DNA of 64,000 nucleotides from Psychrosphaera saromensis (lineage in GTDB: Bacteria; Pseudomonadota; Gammaproteobacteria; Enterobacterales; Alteromonadaceae), in NCBI RefSeq assembly GCF_002954545.1, contig NZ_MSCH01000003.1, positions 2,023,991 through 2,087,990 of the forward strand, written 5' to 3'. The notes beneath the pieces are model-generated. The model searched no databases and was not told the origin of the DNA. It saw nothing but the letters and a program-made list of their open reading frames with translations. A program made the position numbers and the translations under genes. Below, one piece after another: positions 8,997 to 16,792 of this stretch (position 1 is its first letter; each line of letters starts with the position of its first letter).

Positions 8997-9933
8997 AAAA
9001 GGTAAAATATTTTCTCCAGTAAATAATATACCGTCACATTGTATGGGCTTTGCTCAAGGTCCTCAAGCTATAGAGCTTGATGATAGAATTCGTGTTTATT
9101 TCTCGACTCGAGAATTAGATATCCATAATAAATACTTGAGTCATGTAAGTTATGTTGATTTTGATAAAACCTTTTCTTCTGTATTAAATGTTAACAAAGA
9201 AAAGATTTTGTCTTTAGGTACTTCTGGTACATTTGATGAACATGGTATTTTTCCGTTCCACCCTTATAAAATAAACAATAAAATATATGGTTATACAACA
9301 GGTTGGAACCGAAAAATGTCAGTTTCAGCTGATGCGAGTATAGGGTTAGTTGTAAGCCAAGATAATGGAGGTAGCTTTGAAAGGTTAGGTGATGGCCCTA
9401 TACTTGGGGCTAGTTTACATGAACCATTTCTAATTGGAGATCCGTTTGTGTTACAACACAAAAAAGTATTCCATATGTGGTACATATATGGAGTGAAATG
9501 GCTAACTAAACCTGATACTTTAGAAAATGAACGTGTATATAAAATTACTCACGCAACATCAGCAGATGGAGTTAATTGGAAACGAGATAGTAGCCCTATT
9601 ATTGACGATAAAATGTTAGAAGATGAGTGCCAAGCGATGCCGACTATTTTCCAACATAACGGTCAATTTCATATGTATTTTTGTTACCGAAGTGCGTTTG
9701 ATTTTAGACGAAATAGAGATTGTGGTTATAAGATTGGGTACGCTTATTCTTATAATTTAGTCGACTGGGTTAGAGATGATAGATTATCGGGGATAGAACT
9801 ATCTATACAAGGGTGGGATTCAGAAATGATGTGTTACCCCAATATTATCACAGTAAATCACAGAGTTTATATGCTCTACAACGGAAATGAGTTTGGTAAG
9901 CATGGGTTCGGTGTTGCTGAATTAATAGGATAA
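8983..9933 (+). CDS. glycosidase-like five-bladed propeller protein (copy 2)
   Basis: A 316-residue paralogue of the preceding protein. Shared blocks occur in the same order: FAQGPQAI, RVYFSTR, GSFERLGDGP, EPFLIGDP, ATSADGVNWKR, DECQAMP, FHMYFCYRS, WDSEMMCYPNI and GFGVAEL. It lacks a signal peptide. The ATG lies inside the 3' end of the first copy (14-base overlap), so the two are probably translationally coupled and may work as a heteromeric pair. The substrate is unknown. The following methyltransferase starts 8 bases after its stop. Confidence 0.75.
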   Translation: MKWLKKGKIFSPVNNIPSHCMGFAQGPQAIELDDRIRVYFSTRELDIHNKYLSHVSYVDFDKTFSSVLNVNKEKILSLGTSGTFDEHGIFPFHPYKINNKIYGYTTGWNRKMSVSADASIGLVVSQDNGGSFERLGDGPILGASLHEPFLIGDPFVLQHKKVFHMWYIYGVKWLTKPDTLENERVYKITHATSADGVNWKRDSSPIIDDKMLEDECQAMPTIFQHNGQFHMYFCYRSAFDFRRNRDCGYKIGYAYSYNLVDWVRDDRLSGIELSIQGWDSEMMCYPNIITVNHRVYMLYNGNEFGKHGFGVAELIG

Positions 9934-9941
9934 AAAAAACA

Positions 9942-10685
9942 ATGTCTAACAGAGATTATAATGTAGAGAGTTCAGATAAAAAAGATGCTAAATATGCATA
10001 TACATTCGATTATGATGTGCTACATAAGTATATGCATAAAGCGTTTACACCTCATTTTAAATTGCCAGGGAATATCTTAGAGCTAGGCTGTTATGAAGGT
10101 CGATTTACAGAGCGTTTGGCTAAGCACTTTAACGATATATCTTGTGTGGAAGCATCGAGTAAATCAATTGAAGTGGCTAAAATTAAAATTCCGCATGCAC
10201 GGTTCTACCTAAATACTTTTGAGCAAGTCCAGTTGGATAAAAAGTATGAAAATATAGTGATGACTCATGTTCTTGAGCATGTCGATGATCCCGTGGCTAT
10301 ATTAAAAAGAGTTAATGATGAGTGGTTAACAGACGACGGGTATTTCTTTTTAGTTTGCCCCAATGCTAATGCACCTTCTAGACAAATTGCTGTGAAAATG
10401 GGAATTATAAGTCATAACTCAGCAGTGACCGCAGCAGAAGAAGAGCATGGACATAGAATTACATACTCACTAGATACATTAGAGAGGGATGCAACTAAAG
10501 CTGGGTTAGAGGTTGCTCACCGTAGTGGTATATTTTTCAAGGCGTTAGCGAACTTTCAATGGGATAAGTTATTACAAACGGACATTGTTTCGCCAGAGTA
10601 TTTAGATGGTTGTTTTAAGTTAGGTCAACAATATCCTGATTTGTGCTCTAGTATCTTTTTATTGTGTAAAAAAGGAAAACGGTAA
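9942..10685 (+). CDS. class I SAM-dependent methyltransferase (cassette copy 2)
   Basis: A 247-residue methyltransferase with motif I ILELGCYEGRFTERL (about residues 45-59), an acidic residue after strand 2 (SCVEASSKS) and the post-motif strand VLEHVDDPVAILKRV. It is paralogous to the 5981-6718 enzyme, down to a C-terminal KLGQQYPDLCSSIF block. It is the last gene of the six-gene run, ending before a small hairpin that separates it from the convergent wbqC-like gene. Having two diverged copies in one operon suggests two different methylation sites on the glycan or on flagellin, which is inference. Confidence 0.88.
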   Translation: MSNRDYNVESSDKKDAKYAYTFDYDVLHKYMHKAFTPHFKLPGNILELGCYEGRFTERLAKHFNDISCVEASSKSIEVAKIKIPHARFYLNTFEQVQLDKKYENIVMTHVLEHVDDPVAILKRVNDEWLTDDGYFFLVCPNANAPSRQIAVKMGIISHNSAVTAAEEEHGHRITYSLDTLERDATKAGLEVAHRSGIFFKALANFQWDKLLQTDIVSPEYLDGCFKLGQQYPDLCSSIFLLCKKGKR

Positions 10686-10702
10686 GTTTTTAATTAAGGT
10701 TA

Positions 10703-10726
10703 TCTACTATGAGTAGTAGAATGTTT
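10703..10726. terminator. weak bidirectional terminator between convergent genes
   Basis: A 7-bp AT-rich stem (TCTACTA with TAGTAGA, 4-nt loop) is followed by a T run (10723-10727). It lies in the 66-base gap between convergent genes. The stem is weak. Confidence 0.4.
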
Positions 10727-10751
10727 TTAATATTCAGAGCTCTCAATTTAG

Positions 10752-11456
10752 CTAAAGTAGCTCAAAGTCTTCGTTTATGATCCTCTTAACTTCTTCATGA
10801 CTGTTATACATGATCACATCTAATATTGATAAGTGTGATAAAAAAGGTGTTGCGGATTGGCTGTAGCTTTTTAGTATTGGATTTATAAACGTTAGCTTAA
10901 GATCATTATTAATAAAGTCTTGTTTGTTATAAAGCTCTAGCCCGCCAATTGGGTTGATGTATTCAATAGTATTTAAAGCTTGGCATAAATTTATGACTTT
11001 ATCATGAGCTTTAAGCTCTGAGTTATACTTTAGCGACGAGCTAACTACTAAGTTAGTTTGTATATTGAACCATTTTGTAAGTTCAGTAATAGAATTGAAT
11101 ATAAAGTCGAATAGATTGATGTGTGTACAATTGAATATATTAACGACTAATGGCCACACTGTTTCAAAATAAGGTGCATTTTGATAAGTGGATGATATTT
11201 TATTTAGTAGTTTATTTTTATCTTTTACCCAACTATTAGCAAGTTCACGTTGATTGACTGGAAGATAATCAGATGCTTTTTTTAATGGTAATGTGAACAT
11301 AAACTCTTTGCCATTAAGCTGTAAACGATTCCTGTTTATCCATCCTTTTTTTGTATACTCTATATCGTCATAAATAACAAAAGTATCCACCTCATTTAAA
11401 AGTTGAAAATAACCAATATAGGGAAAAAAATAGGGCTGCATAATAGCTACTTTCAT
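10752..11456 (-). CDS. WbqC-like family protein
   Basis: A 234-residue protein with the WbqC-family N-terminus: MKVAIMQPYFFPYIGYFQLL, then DTFVIYDDIEYTKKGWINRN and KEFMFTLPLKK. The family is found in O-antigen and flagellin-glycan loci, often beside a sugar aminotransferase, but its reaction is not firmly established. Its ATG overlaps the stop of the upstream aminotransferase gene (TAATG on the minus strand), so the pair is co-translated. The family name is well supported by sequence; a role in acylating or otherwise finishing an amino sugar is inference from context. Confidence 0.88.
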   Translation of the reverse strand: MKVAIMQPYFFPYIGYFQLLNEVDTFVIYDDIEYTKKGWINRNRLQLNGKEFMFTLPLKKASDYLPVNQRELANSWVKDKNKLLNKISSTYQNAPYFETVWPLVVNIFNCTHINLFDFIFNSITELTKWFNIQTNLVVSSSLKYNSELKAHDKVINLCQALNTIEYINPIGGLELYNKQDFINNDLKLTFINPILKSYSQSATPFLSHLSILDVIMYNSHEEVKRIINEDFELL

Positions 11457-12589
11457 TAACGCGATATACTCCGTTTAATGACATCTGCAATATTAAAAAT
11501 ATGATTTTCACTCAAATTATGCATCAAAGGCAAGCACAAAATTTTACTTGAGGTGGAGTCACTAACCGGTAAAACTGAAGGTATAGAAGGTTGTAAAAAG
11601 TGGTGGTTTTTTGGAAAGAAATAACGACGACTGGAGTAACCTTGTAAAGTCAGTTTTTCATTGGCTTTTAATAAAGCCTCTTCCGTTTCAAACTTTACAG
11701 GCATATACATAGGTGGTGTATATACATCTTGTTCATTTGATTGAAAGGTAACTGAGTTAGCTAATGCTGCTTTATACTGCTCAACAGAACGCTCTCTGTT
11801 TTCAATAAGCATAGGTAAGTCATCCAAAATACATAACCCCATAGCAGCATGTAGCTCGCTCATTTTTGCATTAATACCCGCTTCTTCTACTACGCCATTT
11901 TCACCAATACCAAAATTTATTAAACGCTGTGCTCGCTCGTACTCTTCTTTGGAGTTAAATACGAGAGCGCCGCCTTCAACTGTATGAAACAATTTAGTAG
12001 CGTGGAAGCTCATACAGTGGATATCACCGTATTGTAAAACACTCTTACCTTTATACTTTGATAGCATAGATTGAGCTGAGTCATAAATAATTGGGATGTT
12101 ATGCGCTTTCCCTAGCTTATCAAACGCCTCCATGTCACAAGGCATACCAAATATATTCACTGGTACAATCGCACTAATATCAGAGTCGGTTAGTCGTTGT
12201 TCAATAGAGTGAGGGTCTAGGTTCCAACTGTTACGGTCAATATCACTTAAAATAACATTCGCGTTTTGCCACTCTAATGCCGTCGTTGTGGCTGGAAAGG
12301 TAAATGGCGTTGAGATTACGTTTTTACCGGATAGATTCTTTATTTTATAAGCTAACTGCAAAGCGGCTGTGCCATTACTAACAAGTAACAAATATTTAAC
12401 ACCAAGGAAGTCTTTAAGTCGGTCGGTTAATTCTTTTAATATAGGACCATCGTTTGTTAGCCATTTAGCATGAAAGGCTTTTTCAACGTAATGCATATAT
12501 TTATCGAGAGATGGAACATAAGGCTGGGTAACCAAGACTTTTTGCTTGGGAGGTGTTAACGGTAATTGAACTACTTTCGATTGTTGCAT
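11456..12589 (-). CDS. DegT/DnrJ/EryC1/StrS family sugar aminotransferase
   Basis: A 377-residue PLP-dependent aminotransferase. Diagnostic blocks are LLVSNGTAALQLAYK (cofactor phosphate binding), STPFTFPATTTALEWQ, DSAQSMLSKYKGK (the D that pairs with the pyridine nitrogen) and SFHATKLFHTVEGGALVF with the Schiff-base lysine in ATK. Such enzymes aminate a 4-keto or 3-keto nucleotide sugar to make viosamine-, perosamine- or Qui3N-like donors. No nucleotidyltransferase or dehydratase is present in this window, so the keto-sugar must come from genes elsewhere. The start is set by an excellent ribosome-binding site (AAGGAGGTG just upstream). It is coupled to the wbqC-like gene by a one-base overlap. 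Confidence 0.92.
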   Translation of the reverse strand: MQQSKVVQLPLTPPKQKVLVTQPYVPSLDKYMHYVEKAFHAKWLTNDGPILKELTDRLKDFLGVKYLLLVSNGTAALQLAYKIKNLSGKNVISTPFTFPATTTALEWQNANVILSDIDRNSWNLDPHSIEQRLTDSDISAIVPVNIFGMPCDMEAFDKLGKAHNIPIIYDSAQSMLSKYKGKSVLQYGDIHCMSFHATKLFHTVEGGALVFNSKEEYERAQRLINFGIGENGVVEEAGINAKMSELHAAMGLCILDDLPMLIENRERSVEQYKAALANSVTFQSNEQDVYTPPMYMPVKFETEEALLKANEKLTLQGYSSRRYFFPKNHHFLQPSIPSVLPVSDSTSSKILCLPLMHNLSENHIFNIADVIKRSISR

Positions 12590-12757
12590 AGCACCTCCTT
12601 GATATAGGTGTTAAGAGTATATGAGTGAAATGCTATAACTAAAATAGTTTTCATTGTTCCGGATCACTCTGTTATTAACAGAATAATTATAGCTGGATTC
12701 TAAATGTAGCCAGTTCTTAACGTGGCCCCAAGGTAAATATAAACACACAGTCTATAA

Positions 12758-12796
12758 CTACTTAATATAGCTACTCAATATAGCTACTCAATATAG
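12758..12796. repeat. 13-bp tandem repeat, 3 copies
   Basis: Units at 12758-12770, 12771-12783 and 12784-12796 read ctacttaatatag, ctactcaatatag and ctactcaatatag. A partial fourth unit (ctag) follows. It lies in the spacer about 170 bases upstream of the aminotransferase start. Confidence 0.85.
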
Positions 12797-13371
12797 CTAG
12801 GCAATTAATATACCAGAGTTTTAGCTGTGTATGCACATATAGAGGGGTAGTTAAATCTAATCAATTATAAGATTGCGTAAAGCCGTTTTCCAACTTACGG
12901 CCAAACATCCATTTTATGATGAACATCATTAACTAACTGTGCCAATTATTTGTCGTACCTTAGATACCAAGGCCTAATACCAAACACACCAGACACCAAG
13001 CCCAGATGCAGCAGTCCAGGTAAAACAGCTCACGTACAGATGCTCAGATATCGCAGCTGGGCGATATTGTCAGTTTTCATGGATATCCACCGAAAAGCGT
13101 AAACTTGTATTAATCACCCTTAATATCTATTCCATTAGAATCCGCGAGTGACTGTATTAAATTAATGATGGAAATTACGTGGCAATAATTGCCGCCTTAG
13201 TATCCAGGTTTTGGGGGGGAAAGTATAAAATTAAAAATACACAGATACATATTATTCAGCTTTGGTTGTGTAAGCCTTTATGGCTAAAGGGGTGAGGTAA
13301 TGTAATAAATATATTCTTATGTATCAGTGGGTTATAAATAACATCTGTTTTTATGCAAAAAAAAGCTAAAG

Positions 13372-13391
13372 AGCGGCAAGATCTTGCCGCT
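13372..13391. repeat. perfect 20-nt palindrome near the flagellin start
   Basis: Ten bases (agcggcaaga) are followed directly by their exact reverse complement (tcttgccgct). It lies between the two candidate starts of the proteolytic flagellin (ATG 13353 and GTG 13431), so it is either coding or a 5' leader hairpin/operator. Confidence 0.85.
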
Positions 13392-13430
13392 ATCGTCAAA
13401 TGGAATACTATTTTTTGTGGTCATATAATT

Positions 13431-15203
13431 GTGATTATTAATACCAACACGAGTTCGTTGCAGTTAACGGGATTGTTTCGTAAGAGCAATCTTGCGTTGA
13501 CTAATATCTACAGTCAACTCTCGTCTGGTTATCGTATTAATTCGGCAGCTGATGATGCAGCGGGCTTGCAGATATCCACTCGTATAACATCACAAGTCAA
13601 TGGTATGAAAGTTGCTATTAGAAACGCTAATGACAGTGTTTCTATGATGCAGGTGGCAGAAGGTGCCATGCAGGAAGTGACTAACAATTTGCAAAGAATG
13701 CGCGAAATTGCACTTCAAGCTGCCAATGCCACTAACGGTGTTGTTGATAGAAAAGCACTGAATGATGAATACTTGGAACTACAAACAGAAATTAACCGGA
13801 TAAATGAAACGACAACATTTGCAGGCCAACGACTATATGAAACCAATGGTACATCAATCCCTGATGAGTTCGAAAGGGAGATGGTCAGTGGCTTACAAAG
13901 TACCTGGTTAGGTGAGTCGGAACAAATAATAGAACAATACTTTGGAATTACCGGCCAGGGAGAACTCAAGTTAGACTTAGAACGTGATGTCGACGACGGC
14001 ACGTTGGCTTGGGTGAGCAGTGCAACGGTAGGCGGCGTAAAAAGAGTTACCTTAACTGTCGATTTAGCTGAATTTTCTGACATCAATAGTATCCATAATG
14101 GATTGGATAAGTACGGTGATGTTAAGTTAGATGAAATTATTTTACATGAAATGGTTCACGCCACTATGGTGTCGACTATGGATGACTTTGATAATTTACC
14201 AGCCTGGTTTAAAGAAGGCTCTGCTGAAGTATTGCGCGGTGCAGACGATCAGATTGAAGGAAGTACCAGTGCTGCAGTTCTGGCTGCATTTAATAGCCAA
14301 GGTGCTGCCACAACGGTAACGGATCAGTTAGGTGCTTATGGCGGCGGTTTTGTTGCAATGCGCTATATGGAATACACATTAGGCAGTGATGGCTTAAAGG
14401 ATTTAATGCAAGAATTGGCTGGTGGCGAAACATTCGATAATGCATTAAGTACAGCATCAAATGGTAGCTGGACAAGTGAAGCTGATTTTAGGGCTTCATT
14501 AACTGGAGCTGCAAACGACAGTGCTACTTATGGTAGTCGTATGGAAGAGTTCATGGCTGAAGAAATGGACTCAACCAATAAAGACAATGGCGCACTTGGC
14601 GGGAAAGATGCTAGTAATGGTTTCATTCGCGAAAATGTGATGACAGGTTACGGTAGTGGCGATCGTAGCGGGACTCGTGGTTTTACAGAAAGTATCATTT
14701 TAAATGATAACGACAGTGACCAAACCGATTTTTCAGTAACGTCAAATTGGCTTGATAGTAATCGTGGCGATGTCGCACTGCAAGATTATGAGTTAAATGT
14801 TACTAGCGCTGGAGGTCGATTACATACGTTTCAGATTGGTGCTAATGCCAATCAAACTATGCAAGTTAACTTTGGCGCAATTGGCACGACAACCTTAGGG
14901 TTAGATAATGTCGACATTGTGAATCGACCACAATTTGCCATTTTTGCACTTGATGATGCAATGAAGATTGTTGATAAACATCGTTCGCTTTTAGGTGCAA
15001 CACAAAACCGGCTAGAGAGTACGGTTAATAATTTAAATAATGTAGTAGAAAATCAAAGCGCAGCTCGTTCGCGTATTCTTGATACTGATTATGCAACTAA
15101 AACTGCAGAGTTAGCTCGGTATCAAATTATGCAGCAAGCCTCTATTGCATTGTTAACTCAAGCTAACCAGTCGCAAGAGTTGGCCTTAGCTTTAATTGGC
15201 TAA
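13431..15203 (+). CDS. proteolytic flagellin (flagellinolysin-type)
   Basis: A 590-residue flagellin with a zinc-peptidase insert. Residues 1-142 are the N-terminal D0/D1 (IINTNTSS, RINSAADDAAGLQIS, FAGQRLY). Residues ~464-590 are the C-terminal D1/D0 (FQIGANANQTM, LGATQNRLEST, ending LALALIG). Between them lies a ~320-residue insert containing HEMVH (239-243) and, 23 residues later, WFKEGSAE with Glu266 as likely third zinc ligand: a gluzincin pattern as in flagellinolysins, which form proteolytic filaments. I chose the GTG at 13431 because flagellins begin just before IINTN. An in-frame ATG at 13353 would add 26 residues with no flagellin likeness. Neither start has a good ribosome-binding site. 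All catalytic residues look intact. Confidence 0.93.
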   Translation: MIINTNTSSLQLTGLFRKSNLALTNIYSQLSSGYRINSAADDAAGLQISTRITSQVNGMKVAIRNANDSVSMMQVAEGAMQEVTNNLQRMREIALQAANATNGVVDRKALNDEYLELQTEINRINETTTFAGQRLYETNGTSIPDEFEREMVSGLQSTWLGESEQIIEQYFGITGQGELKLDLERDVDDGTLAWVSSATVGGVKRVTLTVDLAEFSDINSIHNGLDKYGDVKLDEIILHEMVHATMVSTMDDFDNLPAWFKEGSAEVLRGADDQIEGSTSAAVLAAFNSQGAATTVTDQLGAYGGGFVAMRYMEYTLGSDGLKDLMQELAGGETFDNALSTASNGSWTSEADFRASLTGAANDSATYGSRMEEFMAEEMDSTNKDNGALGGKDASNGFIRENVMTGYGSGDRSGTRGFTESIILNDNDSDQTDFSVTSNWLDSNRGDVALQDYELNVTSAGGRLHTFQIGANANQTMQVNFGAIGTTTLGLDNVDIVNRPQFAIFALDDAMKIVDKHRSLLGATQNRLESTVNNLNNVVENQSAARSRILDTDYATKTAELARYQIMQQASIALLTQANQSQELALALIG

Positions 15204-15306
15204 TGGACTTTGTTTAAAAGTCTTAGCTATAACAAATATTTTACTTAATTGTGTTATTGACTCGATTAATCTAGAATCAAAAACTTACTATTCTATGGGG
15301 TAGAGC

Positions 15307-16116
15307 ATGAAAATTAATAGCAGCAATACAACGACATCTTTGAATACGTCTTTTTCTAAAGTTAAAGAGCAACAAGAAGAGTCTATGAAACGCCTTGTTA
15401 CTGGCTTAAAAATAAACTCAGCCAAAGACGATGCCGCAGGTTTACAAATAGCGAATCGCTTGGGCAGCCAATCGTCTGGTATTCAAGTTGCCATGCGTAA
15501 TGCAAGTGATGCATACAGTTTAGCTTCTGTTGCTGAAGGTGCTTTGTCAGGTATTAATGATGCCGCCATGAGAATCAATGAATTATCACTACGTGCTGCT
15601 AATGCCTCAGTAAGTGCAGCAGATAGAGATGCAATTCAACAAGAAATTCTTCAACTACAAGATCAAGTTGGTGATATTCAATCAAATACCACATTTGCTG
15701 GGCAATCAATTTTTACTCAATCGAGTAATAGCCAATTTCAAGTTGGTCCTAATGCAAATACGACGATTGGATTAAGCTTTTCGAGTTTGGATGAACAAGT
15801 AGATGCGTTAAATGCTATTGATGTTACTACGGTAGCTGGCGCGCAAGCAGCAATAACGTCAACTCAAGAGATTAACGAAAGTATCGGTTCCATGCGTGGT
15901 AATATTGGTGCATTCCAAAACCGTATTGAATCAACAATTAGTAATCTAGCTAATACATACGAGCAAACAGAAGCGGCGAAAAGCCGTATTGAAGATACTG
16001 ACTTTGCTAAAGCAAGTGCTGATAATGTTCAAGCGTCTATTTTGGGACAAGTTAATACTGCAATTCAATCTCAGGCAAATGTGTCTCAAGGTATGGCGTT
16101 GAATTTACTAAATTAG
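15307..16116 (+). CDS. short flagellin lacking variable domains
   Basis: A 269-residue flagellin made of only the core D0/D1 domains. The N-terminal helices carry RLVTGLKINSAKDDAAGLQI, the D1 hairpin reads FQVGPNANTTIGLSF, and the C-terminal helices contain NRIESTISNLANTYEQTEAA and KSRIEDTDFA and end GMALNLLN. There is almost nothing between the halves, so it would form a smooth filament segment. It differs clearly from the other two flagellins here (KINSSNTTTSLN in place of IINTN), so it is a separate lineage rather than a recent duplicate. It ends before a strong terminator. Its ribosome-binding site (GGGGTAGAGC) is fair. Confidence 0.95.
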   Translation: MKINSSNTTTSLNTSFSKVKEQQEESMKRLVTGLKINSAKDDAAGLQIANRLGSQSSGIQVAMRNASDAYSLASVAEGALSGINDAAMRINELSLRAANASVSAADRDAIQQEILQLQDQVGDIQSNTTFAGQSIFTQSSNSQFQVGPNANTTIGLSFSSLDEQVDALNAIDVTTVAGAQAAITSTQEINESIGSMRGNIGAFQNRIESTISNLANTYEQTEAAKSRIEDTDFAKASADNVQASILGQVNTAIQSQANVSQGMALNLLN

Positions 16117-16163
16117 CCCATATTACATCTGCATCATTTAATACAAATAATGTATTTGTTATG

Positions 16164-16217
16164 ACCTAGTACTCCAAGTTAATAGATAACAATTAACTTG
16201 GGGGACTAGGTTTTTTT
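16164..16217 (+). terminator. strong intrinsic terminator after short flagellin
   Basis: A long interrupted stem (ACCTAGT...AAGTTAAT paired with ATTAACTT...ACTAGGT) is followed by seven T (16211-16217). It closes the filament gene block. Confidence 0.9.
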
Positions 16218-16246
16218 ATTATGTAAATTTAAGTGGAAATGTTCAG

Positions 16247-16699
16247 GTGCAGTGGCAGGATTTTGATTTTGAAGGACGGCTAAAAGTCCCGTTAGGCTTT
16301 TATCTCGCTGTCGTATATCTATTACGCGGCTTTATTATTTGGGTGATTTCTCTAACTTACTCTGACGACCGCAGCTTATTAATCGGGCTAATCTATTCTA
16401 ATGTTTCACTATTTAAATTAACTATTTTAACTGGCTTGCCAGCACTGTTTACGTTTTTGCTTTTTTCATTAAAAAAACAAAAAGGGAAAACTTGGTATAA
16501 AGCTATCTGGCGAGTACAAAGACGAGTTCTGATAGTTGCATTGCTGTTGGACTTGTTCATCCAGTTTTATACCGTCTCATTCCATATTACTCAGGTCCAT
16601 TGGATTCAGATGGTATTATTTATATTAGGCAGTTATTTGTTTTGGTATTGGCTGCAATCGCAAAGGCTTAAACGTTTTTTCAAGCATTGGTTGTTATAA
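16247..16699 (+). CDS. DUF2919-like inner-membrane protein
   Basis: A 150-residue polytopic membrane protein starting with GTG. The N-terminal DFDFEGRLKVPLGFY followed by a hydrophobic LLRGFIIWVIS stretch resembles DUF2919 (YfeZ-type) proteins. About four membrane segments are visible (near residues 16-38, 55-75, 90-110 and 118-138) and the C-terminus is basic (QRLKRFFKHW). The function is unknown in the family. It stands alone between the flagellin terminator and the convergent metK, and no Shine-Dalgarno sequence is obvious beyond TCAG. Confidence 0.7.
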   Translation: MQWQDFDFEGRLKVPLGFYLAVVYLLRGFIIWVISLTYSDDRSLLIGLIYSNVSLFKLTILTGLPALFTFLLFSLKKQKGKTWYKAIWRVQRRVLIVALLLDLFIQFYTVSFHITQVHWIQMVLFILGSYLFWYWLQSQRLKRFFKHWLL

Positions 16700-16745
16700 A
16701 GCGAGAAGGCTGAAAGGCGATAAGCTTAGTTAATAAAAATGAGCC

Positions 16746-16780
16746 AATAAAAAAGCCCTAACAGAGTAGGGCTTTAAAAT
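16746..16780. terminator. terminator between DUF2919-like gene and metK
   Basis: AAAGCCCTA pairs with TAGGGCTTT across a 6-nt loop (16752-16775). An A run on the left is a T run for metK on the minus strand, so the hairpin mainly serves metK. Confidence 0.85.
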
Positions 16781-16792
16781 AGCAAACTGAAA

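Larger units (their letters stand above)
12590..13430. other. long intergenic region upstream of the proteolytic flagellin
   Basis: No convincing gene lies in these ~840 bases. The region holds three tandem copies of a 13-mer (12758-12796), an inverted repeat ATATCGC/GCGATAT around 13048-13067, a 13-nt palindrome ggcaataattgcc (13179-13191), a run of G (13212-13219) and a perfect 20-nt palindrome at 13372-13391. It must contain the promoters of the leftward aminotransferase pair and of the rightward flagellin. No sigma-28 or sigma-54 element could be called with confidence. A possible longer N-terminus of the flagellin begins at an ATG at 13353. Confidence 0.6.

Noticed and set aside
13178-13193. 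Possible sigma-54 element tggcaataattgcc upstream of the peptidase flagellin
   Set aside because: The GG-GC spacing is two bases too short; the sequence is better described as a small palindrome.
14131-14475. Overlapping frames inside the peptidase flagellin insert
   Set aside because: They are shadows of the flagellin frame, which is continuous and carries the HExxH motif.
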